Source: Chryseobacterium geocarposphaerae (lineage in GTDB: Bacteria; Bacteroidota; Bacteroidia; Flavobacteriales; Weeksellaceae). Taken from it: a stretch of 64,000 nucleotides of DNA. Of the stretch, positions 26,962 to 36,600 are shown piece by piece. The position numbers and the translations under genes were made by a program. A model generated the notes under the pieces. The model saw only the letters and a program-made list of their open reading frames with translations, did not search any database and was not told where the DNA came from. The stretch spans positions 310,001 to 374,000 of the forward strand of contig NZ_PGFD01000003.1 of NCBI RefSeq assembly GCF_002797535.1, written 5' to 3'. Position 1 is the first letter of the stretch. Each line of letters opens with the position of its first letter.

Positions 26962-26987
26962 AAAAACTTAAACTGGTTTAAGTTTTT
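26962..26987. promoter_or_regulatory. Perfect 12-bp-arm dyad, probable operator
   Basis: AAAAACTTAAAC, TG, GTTTAAGTTTTT: both arms match perfectly. It lies between two divergent start codons (26887 and 27041), where a terminator would be out of place. Size and symmetry fit a dimeric winged-helix repressor such as MarR or HxlR. No such gene is adjacent. Confidence 0.6.
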
Positions 26988-27040
26988 ATGGTTTTTTTAT
27001 TTTCAATTTTGCCTTGTTAACAATTATAAACAAAATTAAA

Positions 27041-27793
27041 ATGAAAATTGTAATCATTGGAGGTACCGGACTTATAGGAAGCCAGGTAGCAAACATCCTG
27101 AAAAAGGATCATGAAGTAATCGTTGCATCACCCAATACAGGGGTAAACACCATTACCGGCGAAGGCCTTGAGGAAGCTCTTAAAAATGCTAATATTGTTA
27201 TTGATGTTTCCAACTCACCATCATTTGATGATGAACCGGTAATGAATTTCTTCAAAACTTCAAACCAACATTTACTTCCGGCAGAAAAAAGCGCAGGAAT
27301 ACAACATCACATTGCCCTGTCAGTTGTTGGAACAGATAAATTACAGGAAAGCGGATATTTTCGTGCCAAGCAGGTTCAAGAGAATTTAATTAAAGAATCA
27401 GGAGTGCCTTTTACTATTGTACATGCTACTCAATTTTTTGAATTTGCCGGTGGTATTGTAGCTACAAGCACATCGGAAGGAAAAGTAAAACTTTCAAATG
27501 CATATATCCAACCTATAGCAAGTGCCGAAGTAGCAGCATTTGTTGCCCAAATAGCAACTGAAAAGCCTGCTAATAAAATTCTTGAAATAGGTGGACCGGA
27601 ACGGTTCCAATTGGATGAATGGATAAAACAATATATCCTATCAACTCAAAAATCTTTGGAAGTCGAAACGGATGTTAATGCACCCTATTCAGGTGCAATA
27701 TTGGAAAAGACAACACTTACCCCTAAGAATCCGGTATACTTGGGAACTACCGAATATTTAGCCTGGATTTCCAAACCTGAAAATCAACGATGA
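27041..27793 (+). CDS. NmrA-like SDR family NAD(P)-binding protein
   Basis: 250 residues from the ATG at 27041 (a TTG nine codons upstream is less likely). GGTGLIGS (residues 7-14) is the Rossmann dinucleotide loop; there is no YxxxK catalytic pair in the usual place, as in atypical NmrA/YwnB-type SDRs. SGVPFTIVHATQFFEF is a common motif of the group. The role could be quinone or NAD(P) sensing or reduction. The operator-like dyad lies 54 bp upstream. Confidence 0.87.
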   Translation: MKIVIIGGTGLIGSQVANILKKDHEVIVASPNTGVNTITGEGLEEALKNANIVIDVSNSPSFDDEPVMNFFKTSNQHLLPAEKSAGIQHHIALSVVGTDKLQESGYFRAKQVQENLIKESGVPFTIVHATQFFEFAGGIVATSTSEGKVKLSNAYIQPIASAEVAAFVAQIATEKPANKILEIGGPERFQLDEWIKQYILSTQKSLEVETDVNAPYSGAILEKTTLTPKNPVYLGTTEYLAWISKPENQR

Positions 27794-27887
27794 TATTGAT
27801 AAATATCTGTTGTTCCGACCTAAAATGTGACAATTAAAATCACAGATCTATTAAAACCTACGATTTAACCAATCAATAGCAATACCG

Positions 27888-28898
27888 ATGTATATAGGTA
27901 AATCATATAATATCTTTGAGTTTCTGATATGGACAAAAGGAAAAATTTACACCTTACTCCTTGTAGGTTTTATTCCAGTATGCTTTTATCATATTTTTGG
28001 AATAAAATGGGTCGCAATTCCCTGGTCCGTCATTGCAATGTTGGGAACTGCTACTGCATTTATATTAGCCTTCAAAAATAATCTAAGTTATAACCGGTCT
28101 CTAGAAGCACAGGAGGTTTGGACCACTATTTTATCAAATAGCCGTTCCTGGGGTTTGGTAAGCCAAGATTATGTAGAGAATAATAATGAAGCCTCAAAAA
28201 CTCTTATTCATAACCATTTGGCTTGGATTACTGCATTGCGCTATAGTATGAGAGAATACCAAAGCTGGGAAACAACAGATAAAAAACATAACGTACATTA
28301 TCGTAAACACTTTAAAATTCCTGAACAGCAAACAAACCTTGAAGAGGAGTTGGCTGAATATGTAACACCTGAAGTGCTTGAGAATATTCTTAAGGCCAGA
28401 AATATTGCAACCTACATTATGAGTCTGCAAAGTAGAACCCTGAAATCTCTTTATGAAAAACAGGAAATCACAGTGGCACAATTTATTGATATGGAAAAAT
28501 CAATTAAAGAATTTTACAATCTGCAAGGAAAAAGTGAACATATCAAACATTCACCGTTTCCACGACAGTATAATATTATTAATAATCTTCTGATACAATC
28601 ATTTTCATTTTTATTGCCATATGGGTTGCTCGCAGATTTTAATAAGCTCAATGATAGTGTTGACGGATTTATGAAAGGAAATATGATCTGGTTAATCATT
28701 CCTTTCAGCTGTTTGATTTCCTGGCTATATGCTTCTATAGCGCAAGTAGGTGAAAATACCGAAAATCCATTTGAGGGAGGTGCCAATGATGTTCCAATAT
28801 CTCAAATTAGTTTTCAAGTGGAAGTTGAATTGAGGGAAATGCTGGGCGAAGCGAGTATGAGAGACCCGAGCATACACGAAAATAATATCATTTTATAA
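27888..28898 (+). CDS. Bestrophin-like anion channel
   Basis: 336 residues of the bestrophin/RFP-TM family (UPF0187). N-terminal helices (IYTLLLVGFIPVCFYHIFG and IPWSVIAMLGTATAFILAFKNN), then NRSLEAQEVWTTILSNSRSW, the strongest family motif, and a C-terminal NPFEGGANDVPIS loop that in relatives sits near the gate. Bacterial bestrophins are pentameric ion channels in the inner membrane. It is 5 bp from the cytochrome b gene, so the two are almost surely co-transcribed. Confidence 0.88.
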   Translation: MYIGKSYNIFEFLIWTKGKIYTLLLVGFIPVCFYHIFGIKWVAIPWSVIAMLGTATAFILAFKNNLSYNRSLEAQEVWTTILSNSRSWGLVSQDYVENNNEASKTLIHNHLAWITALRYSMREYQSWETTDKKHNVHYRKHFKIPEQQTNLEEELAEYVTPEVLENILKARNIATYIMSLQSRTLKSLYEKQEITVAQFIDMEKSIKEFYNLQGKSEHIKHSPFPRQYNIINNLLIQSFSFLLPYGLLADFNKLNDSVDGFMKGNMIWLIIPFSCLISWLYASIAQVGENTENPFEGGANDVPISQISFQVEVELREMLGEASMRDPSIHENNIIL

Positions 28899-28903
28899 AA
28901 TTT

Positions 28904-29575
28904 ATGTCAATGTCAAAAAGTATATTAAAAAGTTCCATAGGCAGGAAAATAATAATGGCATTAAGCGGCTTATTCTTGATAAGTTTTCTGATTGTACACG
29001 CCTCGGTAAATGCGCTGATTTTCTTTAACGATAAAGGCAAGATATTCACTATTGGAGCACATTTTATGGCTACAAATCCTATAATCCGAACTATTGAAGT
29101 TGTTCTGGTTGTCGGCTTTATCATTCATATCGTTCAAGGGTTTACTCTTTGGAAGAAGAACAGAAAAGCCCGGTCGATTCAATATTTTTATAAAGATAAC
29201 ACACCCCGTGTTACATGGTATAGCAAAAGCATGACTCTACTTGGTACTTTGATCTTACTTTTCCTAATTATTCATACACAAAATTTTTGGATTCCTAATC
29301 GGATTCATCAGTTTCAATATGATGAAGAGCTTCCCCTATATAAAATGATTATTGAAAAATTTCAAAGCCCTGTTGAGGTAGTAATTTATTTGACAGGATG
29401 CTTTTCCCTTGCGTGGCATTTGCTGCACGGATTTCAAAGTGCCTTCCGTTCCATAGGGATTACTCATGAAAAATATACTCCTTTGATTCTTAAATTTTCA
29501 TATGGATTTGCAATTATAATTCCTTCAACCTTGGCAATAATGCCTGTTTCTATTTATTTTGGATGGATAAAATAG
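28904..29575 (+). CDS. Succinate dehydrogenase cytochrome b558-type subunit, orphan
   Basis: 223 residues with five membrane helices, the single-subunit type B anchor. Candidate haem ligands are His32, His75, His124 and His172/175, each in a helix as in known SdhC/FrdC. SIGRKIIMALSGLFL is the family N-terminus. In other genomes this gene precedes sdhA and sdhB; here a terminator follows and no flavoprotein or iron-sulfur subunit is encoded nearby. It may serve as a second anchor, or have another electron-transfer role beside bestrophin. The sequence looks intact, not decayed. Confidence 0.88.
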   Translation: MSMSKSILKSSIGRKIIMALSGLFLISFLIVHASVNALIFFNDKGKIFTIGAHFMATNPIIRTIEVVLVVGFIIHIVQGFTLWKKNRKARSIQYFYKDNTPRVTWYSKSMTLLGTLILLFLIIHTQNFWIPNRIHQFQYDEELPLYKMIIEKFQSPVEVVIYLTGCFSLAWHLLHGFQSAFRSIGITHEKYTPLILKFSYGFAIIIPSTLAIMPVSIYFGWIK

Positions 29576-29616
29576 GTAGATGAAAATGAAACAAAAACAG
29601 CAAGATCCCTTTTGCA

Positions 29617-29646
29617 AAAAATCCTGATCAGATGATCAGGATTTTT
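29617..29646 (+). terminator. Terminator after the orphan sdhC-like gene
   Basis: AAAATCCTGATCA, loop GA, TGATCAGGATTTTT. Confidence 0.85.
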
Positions 29647-29707
29647 CGTTTGAAAAATTTCAAACTACAATTTAGTTATTAGTTATATGAATGTTTGGGT
29701 TTAAAAA

Positions 29708-30400
29708 TTAATTACAGATTGTTAAGAACTGATCATTCATCTGTACTTTAAATTTGGCTTCAGATTTTAACTTTGAGTACATCATAAGCTCAAATGCCTG
29801 AACTTCCTTTAATTTTTGGTCTATAAATTCTGCAATCTGAACTACCGAAAAAATAAAGTCCCTGTATACTGCAATATCAACGGTTTTTCCAAAAACAGGA
29901 AGATAAGCTTTAAGAAAAGGAATAGTAGACTGATGCTGATTATAGTTCACACACAATCCGGCCCCATCTCTGAAAGTAATGACTTCTTTGTCATTTATAA
30001 AATCAAACACACTGCCAGTATTCTTGATATTCTTTTTGGTAATATGTTTGTTTATTTTATCTAAAATATGCTGTGCATATTCCATCATGGTTATGGTTTT
30101 CCATTCAAAAAGGTGATTCATTCCTTTTGAAATATGTTTGTTATTTTGATCGCAATTGGTACAAAATGAAATTCCTATTTTCTCATAATACGGAAAGAAA
30201 CAGTCTCTGATCTGAATAGATGCATCTGCCTGAAGTTTATCTTTAGCAAAATTGTAGTAAACATAAGGGCTGTACAAATTTACCAACTGCTTCAAATAAT
30301 CAACTTCAGAGGTGTTATGGTATTCTTCAAACCATTTTTCCAAATTGTTATAGTAATGAGCTTCAAATTCTTTATAGGTAAGATAAAACGGCAGTTCCAT
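29708..30400 (-). CDS. Hypothetical protein, possible Cys-pair binding site
   Basis: 230 residues from the ATG at 30400; the in-frame TTG eight codons upstream overlaps a -7 box (TAGTTTTG on the minus strand, 30422-30429) and is rejected. Soluble, aromatic-rich. FCTNC in the middle and a single Cys near IRDCFFPYY could bind a metal, but no family is recognised. Monocistronic. Confidence 0.65.
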   Translation of the reverse strand: MELPFYLTYKEFEAHYYNNLEKWFEEYHNTSEVDYLKQLVNLYSPYVYYNFAKDKLQADASIQIRDCFFPYYEKIGISFCTNCDQNNKHISKGMNHLFEWKTITMMEYAQHILDKINKHITKKNIKNTGSVFDFINDKEVITFRDGAGLCVNYNQHQSTIPFLKAYLPVFGKTVDIAVYRDFIFSVVQIAEFIDQKLKEVQAFELMMYSKLKSEAKFKVQMNDQFLTICN

Positions 30401-30487
30401 AGCTTTGTAATTTTGATACCACAAAACTATTCTGCTAATGCGACAAAACTTGACGTATTAAAATTAATCTAAAAAAATTTACAATTC

Positions 30488-32020
30488 TTATTTATCGTAG
30501 TTCTTCATAATGAATTCAAAGTAGTGAATCATTCTAAGATAGTTTTCAATACTGATATATTCATTGGTACTGTGAATACTTTGCTGTTCAAAACCATTAA
30601 TCTTAATGGGCATAAACCGATAAATATGGTCACTAACTCTCTGATATTTGTACGCATCTGTACCTCCTACTGTAAGGTAAGGAGTCACTACAGCCTCAGG
30701 ATAAATTTGTTTCACACCCTCCTGAATCATTTTATAAGCCCGGGTATTTGTTGATGAAACTGCAGAAGCTTCACGGGTATTGTCAATTTCTTCCACTTCC
30801 ACATCAAAACCATCAGTAGCTTTGGCAATATGCTGCTTAACATCTTTAACGGTATTTCCGGGAAGCAATCTAAAATTAACCACAAATTCCACTTCAGGAG
30901 AAAGAACATTCGTTCCGTCACTTCCCTTCATCATCGTAAGTGCTGTAGTCGTTCTTACCAAAGCATTTGTCGTGTTATTTTTTGTAAGCTGTGAGAGTAA
31001 TACCGGTTTCAGCAGCCATGTATTTGCAATAGCCATTCTGTTTACAAATGGCATTCCACCTCCTATATTATTAAAAAACTCCTGCATTGAAGGGGTAATC
31101 ATAGGCTTCATCTGATTTTTTTCAAGCCGCTGCATAATGATCGCAGCTTTACCAATTGCACTTTCTGTTGGTGGCATAGAAGAATGTCCCCCCAATCCCT
31201 TTACTTTTATTTTGGCTGAAAGAAATCCTTTTTCCGCACATCCCACAACGGCAACATCATTGTTGATTCCTGCGACATTTCCTTTTTCTAAAATGAGACC
31301 TCCTTCATCATAAACGGCATCAAATTTTAAACCTAGCTTATTAAAGTGTGCGGCAATCTGCGTGGCTCCTTTTTTCCCTCCAACTTCTTCATCAAAGCCA
31401 AAAGCCAGATAAATATCCCTTTCAGGTATTATTTTATTTTCAATGATATTATTTGCAGATTCCATTAAAGAGAAAAGCATCCCTTTCATATCCAGAGTTC
31501 CCCTTCCATAAATTTTACCATTGGCGATTGCTCCTGAAAACGGGCCATATTCCCAATCTTTTGCCACTTTTGAAACACGTGGTGCAGGTTTATCATTAAG
31601 TTGACTGACATTTTCATTCTTATTGACCACATCCGCATCACCCGGAGGAACAACATCAATATGTGATAAAAATAATATCGGAGCCAAAGAACTATTTTTC
31701 CCTTTTATTTTAAATACCAATGCATATGTATTAATTTCATAGTTTTCAGTATTTTGATACACCAAAGGATAAGATTCTTTTAAGTAGTTCTTAAATTTTT
31801 CAAACGGGGCATAATCAAAATCACCTAATTCCCCTGTAGAAACTGTAGGTATTCGTATTCCTCCCGACAGATGCTGAACTGCAATATCATTACGTACAGG
31901 ATTCCAGGCTTTTTCAACAGAAGCTTCATTTTTTTTAAATGGATAAGTGAGGGTTCTTATTATTAGGAAAATAACTAAGATTACAAGTACGGCTAAGAGA
32001 AGTAATAGTATTTTTTTCAT
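30488..32020 (-). CDS. M20 family metallopeptidase, membrane-anchored
   Basis: 510 residues from the ATG at 32020, which gives a clean N-terminal anchor (MKKILLLLLAVLVILVIFLII); the longer frame adds 16 codons with no support. FLSHIDVVPPGD supplies the first metal His and Asp, GRGTLDMKG the bridging Asp, and GFDEEVGGKKG the catalytic Glu. A dimerisation domain sits in the middle. Length and order resemble carboxypeptidase S/PM20D1-type enzymes, which act on N-acyl amino acids or dipeptides. Active side is probably periplasmic. Confidence 0.9.
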   Translation of the reverse strand: MKKILLLLLAVLVILVIFLIIRTLTYPFKKNEASVEKAWNPVRNDIAVQHLSGGIRIPTVSTGELGDFDYAPFEKFKNYLKESYPLVYQNTENYEINTYALVFKIKGKNSSLAPILFLSHIDVVPPGDADVVNKNENVSQLNDKPAPRVSKVAKDWEYGPFSGAIANGKIYGRGTLDMKGMLFSLMESANNIIENKIIPERDIYLAFGFDEEVGGKKGATQIAAHFNKLGLKFDAVYDEGGLILEKGNVAGINNDVAVVGCAEKGFLSAKIKVKGLGGHSSMPPTESAIGKAAIIMQRLEKNQMKPMITPSMQEFFNNIGGGMPFVNRMAIANTWLLKPVLLSQLTKNNTTNALVRTTTALTMMKGSDGTNVLSPEVEFVVNFRLLPGNTVKDVKQHIAKATDGFDVEVEEIDNTREASAVSSTNTRAYKMIQEGVKQIYPEAVVTPYLTVGGTDAYKYQRVSDHIYRFMPIKINGFEQQSIHSTNEYISIENYLRMIHYFEFIMKNYDK

Positions 32021-32145
32021 GATAATCGGTTTGGTAAATAAATATACAAAACCCTTTTCATAATTCATCTATAGAGAAGTAAATTAATATTAATTATCAG
32101 CAACTTACACTGATCTTCAAATTATATCCTCATTTTCTTTAATAC

Positions 32146-32177
32146 AACAAAAGAGACCGCCAAATATGACGGTCTCC
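32146..32177 (-). terminator. Terminator of the RND efflux operon
   Basis: GAGACCG and CGGTCTC form the stem (32153-32176, one mismatch near the loop). On the minus strand it is followed by TTTTG, 28 bp past the outer-membrane gene stop. Confidence 0.75.
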
Positions 32178-32204
32178 AAAAATAAAACATTAAGGATTTA
32201 CAAA

Positions 32205-33656
32205 TCACTTCCAGCCTCCGCCTAAGCTTTTGTAAATATCTACAACTGTACTCAGCTGTTTCTGTTTTGCTTCAACCAGCTCCATTTTTGCATCCAATGC
32301 ATCTCTCTGGTTCAGAAGAACTTCCAGATAATCCGCTCTTGAATTCCTAAATAACTGATTAGCAATATCTATTGATTTCTCCAAAGCCTGTGTTTCTTCA
32401 GACTTCAGTTTATAATACTGATCAATATTTTTCACTTTCGACATCAAATTAGCCACATCCAAATAAGCGTTCAGAATCGTTTTATCATATTCGTACAAAG
32501 CCTGAATCTGTTTAGCATCCGCAGTCTGAAAATTAGCTTTAATTGCACTTTTATTAATAAGTGGTCCGGCTAACTCACCTGCTAAATTGTAAGCAATTGA
32601 TTCCGGCATTTTCACCAGATAAGAAGGTTTAAATGCTTCTAAACCTAATGTTGCCGATATTTCCAATGAAGGATAGAACTCTTTTCTTGCTGCTTCCACA
32701 TCTAATTTTGATGATTTCAATTCCAATTCTGCTTGTTTGATATCAGGACGGTTGGCCAATAACTGTGACGGAATTCCCGTATACACCGTTTGCGGAATCG
32801 TAGTCATAAAATCTTCCTTCGTTCTTACAATCGGTTGTGGAAAACGACCGCAAAGCGCATTGATTTCATTCTCTTTTTCCGTAATTTGCTGACGGATCGT
32901 ATATTCTGTCGCTTTGGATTTTGCCAGTTCAGCTTCGAATTTTTTTACCGCTAATTCAGTTGCCGCCGCAGCTTCTTTCTGAATTTTTGAAATTTCCAGA
33001 GCTTTTTGCTGAAGCTTGATATATTGCTGAATAATATCCAGCTGATTATCCAAAGCAAGCAATTCATAATAATTATCAGCAACTTCTTCGATCAGGTTGG
33101 AAAGGACAAAATTCTTTCCTTCCACCGTCGAAAGATAATGTGCCACGGCAGACTCTTTTTCTGTTCTTAATTTTTTCCAGATATCAATTTCCCAGTTGGC
33201 CGTCAAACCGCCTTCAAAATTTCCAAGCGGATCCGGCATTTCTTTTCCTGGCTCGATTTCCGTAGTTGCGTCACCTGCTCCTTCACTTGTATAGCGTCCA
33301 GATTTTTTTAGTCCTGCCCCCACTCCGGCGGTTACAGTTGGCGTTAATCTTCCTTTTTTAGCTAAAACACCACTTTTTGCGATCTCAATTTCCTGCAAAG
33401 TGATCATCAGCTCCTGATTATTCTTTAGTGCAGTTTCTATTAAAGCAACTAAATTCGGATCAGTAAAAAATTGTCTCCAAGGTGTTGTTCCGCTATTATT
33501 GTTCGCGTCACCCTGATCTTCCTGACTAAAGCTCTGAGGTACATTTTCCTTTACCTCGTCTTTTATCACGGTCGCCATTGGCGCCTTACAACTTGCTAAA
33601 ACAAGTGATAAGGCGATGGCTGCTATATATTTATTATAAATCTTCATGTTTGTCAT
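32205..33656 (-). CDS. RND efflux outer membrane lipoprotein (TolC/OprM type)
   Basis: 483 residues. The lipobox LASC places a lipidated Cys at residue 23; an ATG three codons later is an equally good start. Two OEP repeats give the coiled-coil tunnel (long helices with many Lys/Glu/Ala). TPWRQFFTDPNLVALIETALKNNQ and SQLLANRPDIKQAE are NodT/OprM signatures. It forms the exit duct of the pump. It overlaps the permease gene by 23 bp. Confidence 0.92.
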   Translation of the reverse strand: MTNMKIYNKYIAAIALSLVLASCKAPMATVIKDEVKENVPQSFSQEDQGDANNNSGTTPWRQFFTDPNLVALIETALKNNQELMITLQEIEIAKSGVLAKKGRLTPTVTAGVGAGLKKSGRYTSEGAGDATTEIEPGKEMPDPLGNFEGGLTANWEIDIWKKLRTEKESAVAHYLSTVEGKNFVLSNLIEEVADNYYELLALDNQLDIIQQYIKLQQKALEISKIQKEAAAATELAVKKFEAELAKSKATEYTIRQQITEKENEINALCGRFPQPIVRTKEDFMTTIPQTVYTGIPSQLLANRPDIKQAELELKSSKLDVEAARKEFYPSLEISATLGLEAFKPSYLVKMPESIAYNLAGELAGPLINKSAIKANFQTADAKQIQALYEYDKTILNAYLDVANLMSKVKNIDQYYKLKSEETQALEKSIDIANQLFRNSRADYLEVLLNQRDALDAKMELVEAKQKQLSTVVDIYKSLGGGWK

Positions 33657-36600
33657 CGTGTTGGTACGGTTCTGTTTGTTCTGTTAAAGGATTTTCTTCT
33701 TCATATCTGGCCAATCTGGATTTCTCGGCGATCGTTCCGAAGATGTAATACAATCCAGGAATGATCATTAATCCGAAAATAGTTCCGATCAGCATCCCTC
33801 CTGCTGCGGCTGTACCGATGGTTCGGTTACCAATCGCACCCGGTCCGGTAGCCATTACCAAAGGAATCAAACCTGCAATGAACGCAAATGATGTCATCAA
33901 AATCGGACGGAAACGGATCGCTGCTCCTTCAATGGCAGCCTGCGCAACCGGAATTCCCTCTTCTGCCTTTTTCTGAACAGCAAATTCTACGATCAATACG
34001 GCATTTTTACCCAAAAGACCAATCAACATGACCATGGCTACCTGAGCATAAATATTGTTTTCTAACCCTAATAATTTCAAACATAGGAAAGCTCCGAAAA
34101 TACCCGTCGGCAATGATAAAATTACCGGCAGCGGAAGAATGAAACTTTCATACTGTGCAGAAAGAATCAGATAAACGAATCCTAAACAGACTAAGAAAAT
34201 GAAAATCGCTTCGTTTCCACGGCTTACCTCATCCTTGGAAATCCCTGCCCAGTCGATCCCGAAACCTCTCGGAAGTGTTTTATCCGCCACTTCTTTGATG
34301 GCTGCAATCGCCTGCCCGGAACTGTACCCCGGAGCAGGAGTTCCACTTACCTCGGAAGAGTTATACATATTATGTCTTGTGATCTCTGATAAACCATACA
34401 CTTTTTCCAAATGCATGAAGTCCGAATACGGAACCATCTGATCTTTATCGTTTTTCACATACAATTTCAACAAATCCGTCGGTAATGCGCGATATTGAGG
34501 ACCTGCCTGAACAATTACCTTATAGGGTCTGTCGAAACGGATGAAACTCGTCTCATAGTTGGAACCAATTAAAGTTGATAAATTGTCCATCGCATTTTCG
34601 ATCGTTACTCCTTTTTGCTCGGCAAGATCGTTATCTACTCTCAGCATATACTGAGGGAAACTCGCAGAATAGAATGTAAATGCAGATCCCAATTCAGGAC
34701 GTTTTTTCAGTTCCTTTACAAAATCGTTACTTACCTGCTCCATTTTGTGATAATCTCCACTTCCCGCTTTATCCAAAAGACGAAGCTCGAAACCACCTGC
34801 AGCACCATAACCCGGAATTGATGGCGGCTGGAAGAATTCTATATTCGCACCGGGAATATTTTTAGCTTTTTCTTCAAGCTTTTCAATGATCTCTGCGGCA
34901 GATTCTTTACGATCTTCCCAGCTTTTTAAGTTAATCAGACAAGTACCGGAGTTGGAACCTGTACCTTCCGTCAGGATTTCATAACCTGCTAATGAAGAAA
35001 CGGACTGTACCCCATCAATATCTTCAGATTCTCTCAATAATTCCTTTGCAATCTGATTGGTTCTTTCTAATGTTGAACCCGGTGGCGTCTGGATAATCGC
35101 ATAGATCATCCCCTGATCTTCCGCAGGAATAAACCCTGACGGCAATGAATTGCTCAGGAAGAATGTCGCAGCACAGAATGCCAATAATAATGGTAAAGTG
35201 ATTGTTTTCTTCTTCACCGTTTTATTCAACATTCCTTCATATTTATTCGCACCTTTTGTAAATAGACCGTTGAACTTATCTAAGAAAATAGTAATTGGTG
35301 TTCTTTTCTTAGGTTTTCCGTGATTATTTTTCAGAATTAAAGCACATAAAGCCGGAGTCAGTGTCAAAGCTACAACCCCTGAAAGGATAATTGCTGAAGC
35401 CATTGTAATGGAGAACTGACGATAGAAAACCCCAACCGGACCGGACATAAATGCAATCGGAATAAATACGGATGCCATTACCAAAGTGATCGCGATAATC
35501 GCCCCGCTGATTTCATGCATTGCTTCTTCCGTCGCCTTTAAAGGAGATAAATGTTTCTCTTCCATCTTGGCGTGAACGGCTTCAATGACCACAATCGCGT
35601 CATCCACCACAACCCCGATCGCCATTACAAGGGCAAAGAGCGAAATCATGTTTAATGTAATTCCGAAAGCGGACATTACAGCGAATGTTCCTACTAACGA
35701 AACCGGAACCGCTAAAGCCGGAATTAGTGTTGAACGCCAGTCTCCCAAGAATAAGAATACCACGATTGCCACCAAAACGAAGGCTTCAAATAACGTGTGA
35801 ACGACCTTTTCAATCGATGCATCCAGGAATCTTGATACGTCATAACTGATGTCGTAATGCATTCCTTTCGGGAAGGTGGTTTTCTGCAATTCTGCCATCA
35901 AAGATTTTACGTTTTTGATAACGTCACTTGCGTTGGAACCGTACGATTGTTTTACCGTTATTGCCGCAGAAGGTTTCCCGTTCAACGTAGAATAAATATC
36001 GTACATCGAGGAACCGAATTCGATATCCGCAACATCTTTTAATCTGATAAATTCTCCGTCAGGTTTCGCTTTAAGAATGATATTCCCGTAATCTTTTTCA
36101 TTATTGAAACGGCCCGGATATTTTAAAATATATTCAAATGACTGCGAACGCTTTCCGGAACTTTCCCCCGTCTTACCAGGAGATGCTTCCAAACTCTGCT
36201 GATTCAACGCTTCCATTACTTCGTCTGCCGAAATGCTGTAAGCTGTTAATCTGTCAGGCTTAAGCCAGATACGCATTGCATATTCTCTTGTTCCCAGGAT
36301 ATCCGCAAAACCAACTCCGCTTACCCTTCTCAATTCGGACATCACGTTGATATCTGCATAGTTGAAAAGGAATTTCTGGTCAGCTTTAGGATCATCACTA
36401 TACAAGTTTATGTACATCAACATGTTAGGCTCTTCACGGGTAATTTTCACCCCTTCACGAACTACCAGTGGTGGCAATTTATTAACCACCGAAGATACAC
36501 GGTTTTGCACGTTTACGGCTGCCACGTTCGGGTCTGTTCCCAAGTCGAAAACCACCTGAATAGAAGCTTCCCCGTCATTTCCGGCATCGGAAGTCATATA

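Noticed and set aside
27826..27844. TGTGA-N9-TCACA dyad before the bestrophin gene, resembling a CRP/FNR site
   Set aside because: The spacer is 9 bp, not the 6 or 4 bp of CRP or FNR sites, and arms of 5 bp are expected by chance.
33761..36559. Several plus-strand frames across the RND permease
   Set aside because: They mirror the permease coding sequence, and none shows a credible family motif.
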